Origin: DAIDKA01 sp049792815
GTDB taxonomy: Bacteria; Pseudomonadota; Gammaproteobacteria; Steroidobacterales; Steroidobacteraceae
Assembly: GCA_049792815.1 (NCBI GenBank)
Contig: JBARBG010000118.1
Coordinates: forward strand, 1-9,573
Direction: 5' to 3'
Length of the DNA stretch: 9,573 nucleotides
Below, piece after piece: positions 6,624 through 9,573 of this stretch (its first letter is position 1; the number at the start of each line of letters is the position of its first letter). A program made the translations under genes and the position numbers. A model generated the notes under the pieces. That model did no database searches and was not told the origin of the DNA. It worked only from the letters and a program-made list of their open reading frames with translations.

Positions 6624-7302
6624 ATGAACCGGATCCTGTTCACCGCCGCTGCGGTAGGCCTGTCGCAGGCCGCAGCCGGAAAGCCGCTGCGGCGCGCCCT
6701 GCGCCTGGTATTCCTGGCGGTGGTGTTCGGCGGCCCGCACGATCTGCCGGCGCAGGGAGCGGGCAGCCCGGGCACGCGACTGCTGGTGATCCGCTACAGC
6801 CTCAAACCGGATCATGTCGCACAATGGCTCGAGCTTCAAAAGACGGCCGTATTGCCGGCGCTAAGAGCGGCGGGCGTCAAACATCAGGTCGTGTACGAGA
6901 CTGTGCTGGGCGATGCACCGTTCCATGGAAAACCGACGCGAGGACTTTTTCCTCGACCCCGGCGAGGCAGCGGTTCAGTACGCCAGCAAGTACCGGGCGT
7001 TGCCCGGTAAGAGTCAGGCCTGCATGCAATTCTTCACGTCAGAGATGATGCCCGTGATGCGCAAGGCGCAGGCGGCAGGAACCTTCGCCGGACTGGACGT
7101 GACGGTGTCTGCGCACGGCGGCGAATGGGGCCTGATTACGCTGTACATGTATTACAAAACCTTCGCGCCCCTGGATGGAGAACCGCCGGTGGCCAATACC
7201 CTGGGCACGGCGGGGACGGTCGCACTGCTGGCCAAGGGTACGGGCCTGATTACACCGCTGGAGTGGATGGTGCGCCGGCGAGTGGCAGAACGGAGCTACT
7301 GA
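6624..7302 (+). pseudogene. Frame-broken secreted protein, third gene of the DUF6152 cassette
   Basis: The first part starts at ATG 6624 after GGGGAAA (6615-6621) and reads well to about 6912: a signal-like hydrophobic segment (LVFLAVVF), then RLLVIRYSLKPDHVAQWLEL, LPALRAAGV and VYETVLGDA. This looks like one ferredoxin-like alpha/beta-barrel (NIPSNAP-like) domain. After that the frame turns Arg/Pro/Gly-rich and stops at 7008-7010. From about 6913 the +1 frame takes over with NRREDFFLDPGEAAVQY, MPVMRKAQAAGTFAGLDV, LITLYMYYKTFAPLDGEPP and LITPLEWMV, ending at 7302. Both halves look like one original protein. The joined product would be about 225 residues, shorter than I recall for relatives, which suggests an out-of-frame internal deletion around 6910 rather than a single-base change. 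A sequencing error remains possible. Translation of the second half from ATG 6913 or 6925 as a separate peptide is conceivable, but no ribosome binding site is seen. Confidence 0.72.
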
Positions 7303-7338
7303 GAAGACCGGCACAGTCCCTGCCCGCTCCGCAATTCG

Positions 7339-8196
7339 TCACCGGCGCGCAACGGCCACCGTCATGGTTCCGAGCCCCTGGATAGTGCACGTCATCACGT
7401 CGCCGGCCACGACCGGACCGACACCTTCTGGAGTGCCGGTGTAAATCAAATCCCCTGGATGAAGCCGATAGAATGTCGATGCGAACTCGATCAACCGCTG
7501 CACGTCGAAAATCAGGTCGCGCGTTGTGGCTTGCTGGCGCACGACACCATTGACCAGGAGACTCAGGCACAGATCGTTTGGATCGGGGATTTCATCGCGC
7601 GTCGTCAGCCACGGACCCAACACCGAAAAACTATCAGGCGACTTGCGCAGGCTGCGATCCTCCGGCCCACGCAGTGTCATGTCGAGTCCGATGGCATACC
7701 CGGCAATGTATTCAAGGGCGTGGACCTTCGGGATGTGCCGTCCTTCGCGCCCGATGACCACAACCAACTCGATTTCATGGTCATTGCGACGTTGCGGAAA
7801 ATCGATCATCACGCCGTCCGACGGGCCCACGATCGAGGTTGAGGACTTCAGGAACAGTCCGTATTCCTGAATAGTCTTGACGTCGGCGGCAAAATTCACG
7901 CCGCCATCGGCGCTCGCCTCCGCCTGATGCCGCAAGTAGTTAACGGGAGCCGCAATGATGCGTGGCGGATTGGCTACCGGACTCAATAGTCGAACGGCCC
8001 GCAGCGGCAAGCGGGGCGCATCGGGCAGCAACTTCGTGACGGCTGCCCGGACGGCATCCAGGTGCAGCATCAGCAGATCGGCGCATGCGACCGGGTAGCG
8101 TGCGCTCGGAATCACATCGAGTGCCGAGGTCACATCCGCAACCTCGTCCCCATCAACAAGGCCGAGCCGGTAGTGATCAAACCGACACAGCTTCAT
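7339..8196 (-). CDS. Fumarylacetoacetate hydrolase (FAH) family protein, probable acylpyruvate hydrolase of the gentisate pathway
   Basis: A 285-residue cytoplasmic enzyme of the FAH superfamily, which hydrolyses C-C bonds of acylpyruvates using a divalent metal. A short N-terminal region (1-70) precedes the catalytic domain. Visible motifs are NYLRHQAE (86-93, His90), HEIELVVVIG (140-149, metal ligands Glu141 and Glu143), GYAIGLDMTLR (166-176, metal ligand Asp172), RKSPDSFSVLGPW (184-196, Lys185) and DLIYTGTPEGVG (249-260). All expected active-site residues are present. The frame stays open to 8319, but the true start is ATG 8196: it forms an ATGA overlap with the stop of the upstream dioxygenase, and MKLCRF is a typical beginning for the family. 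Coupling to a gentisate dioxygenase-type gene suggests that fumarylpyruvate or maleylpyruvate is the substrate; the family covers several acylpyruvates, so this is inference. It converges on the broken gene ending at 7302, with 36 bases between and no clear terminator. Confidence 0.9.
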   Translation of the reverse strand: MKLCRFDHYRLGLVDGDEVADVTSALDVIPSARYPVACADLLMLHLDAVRAAVTKLLPDAPRLPLRAVRLLSPVANPPRIIAAPVNYLRHQAEASADGGVNFAADVKTIQEYGLFLKSSTSIVGPSDGVMIDFPQRRNDHEIELVVVIGREGRHIPKVHALEYIAGYAIGLDMTLRGPEDRSLRKSPDSFSVLGPWLTTRDEIPDPNDLCLSLLVNGVVRQQATTRDLIFDVQRLIEFASTFYRLHPGDLIYTGTPEGVGPVVAGDVMTCTIQGLGTMTVAVARR

Positions 8197-9269
8197 CGTT
8201 CGCTGCCGCCCGCTCCCCGGCGCTCTTCGCGCCATAGGCCGAGCTTGGTCTGGACAGGCCGGTCTGAGGCACTGAACAGGACCGCCTCCTCGTTGGCATG
8301 ATGGGTGTGAACCGCCCAACCTGGCACGATAAAGATGTCTCTGGGCTTCCAGTGCAACACCGCATTTCCGACCCGGGTCTCTCCGCGCCCCTCGACCACA
8401 ACAAAGATCGTCGCATCAGTGCTGCGATAGGGGTGTGACGACCACCCGGCCGGCAGCAGCTGCATAAACGCGCTTATAGTCGGCAGCGTGAAATCCCCAG
8501 TGGCTGGGTTGACGTAGCGCAGCTTGTATCCGTGACACGGATCCGCAGTGCCATTGCGCTGCAGAGTCGCGAGGGCCTCCCGTGATTTCGAATAGGGGTA
8601 GTTGAAAATCGGCGAATATCGTTCACGTGGCACCCAGTCGACCGGGAACATGTTGTGACCGAATTGTGCCATGCCGTCGCCGGCGGCGCGGGTAATGACC
8701 TGTCGATCCGACTCACCCGCCTGCGCAAAGCTGCAATCGAGCATGGAAACGATCGGAATATCCAGCACGTCAACCCATATGGCGGGTTCGGGTGAATCGT
8801 TTTGGTGATCGTGCCAGGTCCAGGCCGGCGTGGTGACGAAGTCGCCGGGCGCCATGGGAATGGACTCGCCATTCACCGTGGTGCACGCGCCTGCACTTTC
8901 CAGTACAAATCGCATGGCTGACTGGGAGTGTCTGTGGGTGCGTGCAACCTCACCCGGCAGCACCAGTTGCACTCCGGCGTACAGCGAGTGAGTGACGGAG
9001 GCGGTGCCTCGCAGGCCGGGATTCTCGAGTACGAGGACGCGACGCTCGGCTTGCGCAGCGGAGATGAGCGTCCCGGCTTGCAGAAGGTGCGACCGCAGGC
9101 ACCCGTCGAAGTCCCACAGCACCGGCACAACCGGCGTCACCGGCTCCTTCGTGACCAGATCATGAAGCGACTCCCACAGCGGGGCAAGATTCAGGGCGTC
9201 AATCTCGCGATAGAATTTTTGCAGGTCATCCGCACGACCCGCCGTCACATATTGTGTAGGGTCAGCCAC
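8193..9269 (-). CDS. Gentisate 1,2-dioxygenase-type bicupin
   Basis: A 358-residue cytoplasmic ring-cleaving dioxygenase that would open gentisate (or a close relative such as salicylate or 1-hydroxy-2-naphthoate) to an acylpyruvate. It has two cupin domains. The N-terminal one carries the Fe(II) triad: His112 and His114 in ARTHRHSQSAMRFVLE, and His153 in TPAWTWHDH, a 41-residue spacing matching known gentisate dioxygenases. Typical neighbouring text is GESIPMAPGDFV. The C-terminal cupin (about 270-340) has FVVVEGRGETRVG and WKPRDIFIVPGWAVHTHHA. Length is normal. The start is GTG at 9269, 11 bases after the stop of the upstream propeller gene, with no strong Shine-Dalgarno sequence, so translation may depend on coupling. 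The stop overlaps the FAH gene start as ATGA. No maleylpyruvate isomerase is visible here. The exact ring substrate is not decidable from the sequence. Confidence 0.9.
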   Translation of the reverse strand: MADPTQYVTAGRADDLQKFYREIDALNLAPLWESLHDLVTKEPVTPVVPVLWDFDGCLRSHLLQAGTLISAAQAERRVLVLENPGLRGTASVTHSLYAGVQLVLPGEVARTHRHSQSAMRFVLESAGACTTVNGESIPMAPGDFVTTPAWTWHDHQNDSPEPAIWVDVLDIPIVSMLDCSFAQAGESDRQVITRAAGDGMAQFGHNMFPVDWVPRERYSPIFNYPYSKSREALATLQRNGTADPCHGYKLRYVNPATGDFTLPTISAFMQLLPAGWSSHPYRSTDATIFVVVEGRGETRVGNAVLHWKPRDIFIVPGWAVHTHHANEEAVLFSASDRPVQTKLGLWREERRGAGGSER

Positions 9270-9280
9270 GTCTACGCGGC

Positions 9281-9573
9281 TCAGGGCAGGAGCCCGTACA
9301 CCGTGATCTGATTCGTGCCCGCAACGTAAACCTTGCCGTTGGCAACCGTAGGGACGGCGAACTTGACGGCGTTGCCGCAGGTGTCAGTGCTCTTGGTGCT
9401 GCTGCTCCACAGAGCCTTACCAAGGCTGGTCGCATCGTAGGCACGGAGAATCGCAGGGCCGGTGCGACCGGCCCCACTGGTCCCCGTCCCGCTGGCGTTG
9501 GTGTCGAGCGCCCAAGCGACCGCGCTGCTCGCGTTGGTTCCGGCCGCCGAGATCGCAACGTTCGTGCCGGGAT
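9281..9573 (-). CDS. PQQ-like beta-propeller protein, C-terminal end only
   Basis: The last 96 codons of a gene that enters from the right edge and ends in TGA at 9281-9283. The visible part reads VAWALDTNASG, GPAILRAYDATSLGKALWSS, then CGNAVKFAVPTVANGKVYVAG and ITVYGLLP at the end. AYDATxLGKxLWSS and FxxPTVANGKVYV are the last blades of the BamB/quinoprotein-like beta-propeller (PQQ-binding-like repeat) family, which is usually secreted. The segment is rich in Ser, Thr, Gly and Ala. Whether it binds PQQ cannot be told without the N-terminus. It lies 11 bases upstream of the dioxygenase start on the same strand, so it is probably in the same operon. A link to the oxidation of an aromatic or alcohol substrate is speculation. 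Confidence 0.85.
   Translation of the reverse strand, partial: PGTNVAISAAGTNASSAVAWALDTNASGTGTSGAGRTGPAILRAYDATSLGKALWSSSTKSTDTCGNAVKFAVPTVANGKVYVAGTNQITVYGLLP

Noticed and set aside
6390..6839. Minus-strand 149-codon frame opposite the DUF6152 gene
   Set aside because: Antisense shadow; Arg/Pro/Ala-rich and without motifs.
6935..6955. Programmed frameshift at the CTTTTTC run in the broken cassette gene
   Set aside because: The needed change is +1 and the coding signal already leaves the first frame some 30 bases earlier; no slippery site with a stimulating structure is evident, so a mutation is simpler.
7303..7338. Bidirectional terminator between the convergent genes
   Set aside because: Only 36 bases, with no stable stem and no T-run visible.
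8197..8319. N-terminal extension of the FAH gene to 8319
   Set aside because: The added residues are the off-frame reading of the dioxygenase C-terminus; ATG 8196 with the ATGA overlap and a family-like start is much better.

Overview
The window is GC-rich (roughly 60%) bacterial DNA. It carries secreted and periplasmic-type proteins, a gentisate-type ring-cleavage pair, a PQQ-like beta-propeller and a DUF6152 cassette. This mix fits an environmental Pseudomonadota, most likely a steroid/aromatic-degrading gammaproteobacterial relative such as the Steroidobacter group. That placement is inference from gene content; no rRNA or other phylogenetic marker is present.

Layout. (1) 180-1028 (+): an exported DUF5694 protein. 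(2) 1029-2067: a gene-poor kilobase holding debris: a frameshifted C-terminal remnant of a VapC PIN-domain toxin (minus strand, no antitoxin), a 21-codon ORF with an excellent ribosome binding site, and the 3' part of a tRNA resembling tRNA-Val(CAC), with no 5' half. It reads as the scar of a former mobile or accessory segment. (3) 2068-2991 (-): a class I SAM-dependent methyltransferase, divergent from (4) 3284-5287 (+): an exported S9 (prolyl oligopeptidase family) serine peptidase with a full Ser-Asp-His triad. A perfect 14-bp interrupted palindrome lies between these two genes. (5) 5398-7302 (+): a three-gene unit for small secreted proteins (an unnamed family, DUF6152, and a two-part alpha/beta-barrel-like protein). 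The last member is broken by a change of frame. (6) 7339-9573 (-): an operon running leftward with the C-terminus of a PQQ-like beta-propeller protein, a gentisate 1,2-dioxygenase-type bicupin, and a fumarylacetoacetate hydrolase (FAH) family enzyme whose start overlaps the dioxygenase stop as ATGA.

Functionally, the clearest unit is the right-hand operon. The bicupin would open gentisate or a related hydroxy-acid ring, and the FAH enzyme would hydrolyse the resulting acylpyruvate. The left and middle parts are mostly exported proteins of unknown role. I see no complete novel defence or mobile system. The points most worth a second look are the tRNA/VapC debris, the broken third gene of the DUF6152 cassette, and the palindrome between the divergent genes.
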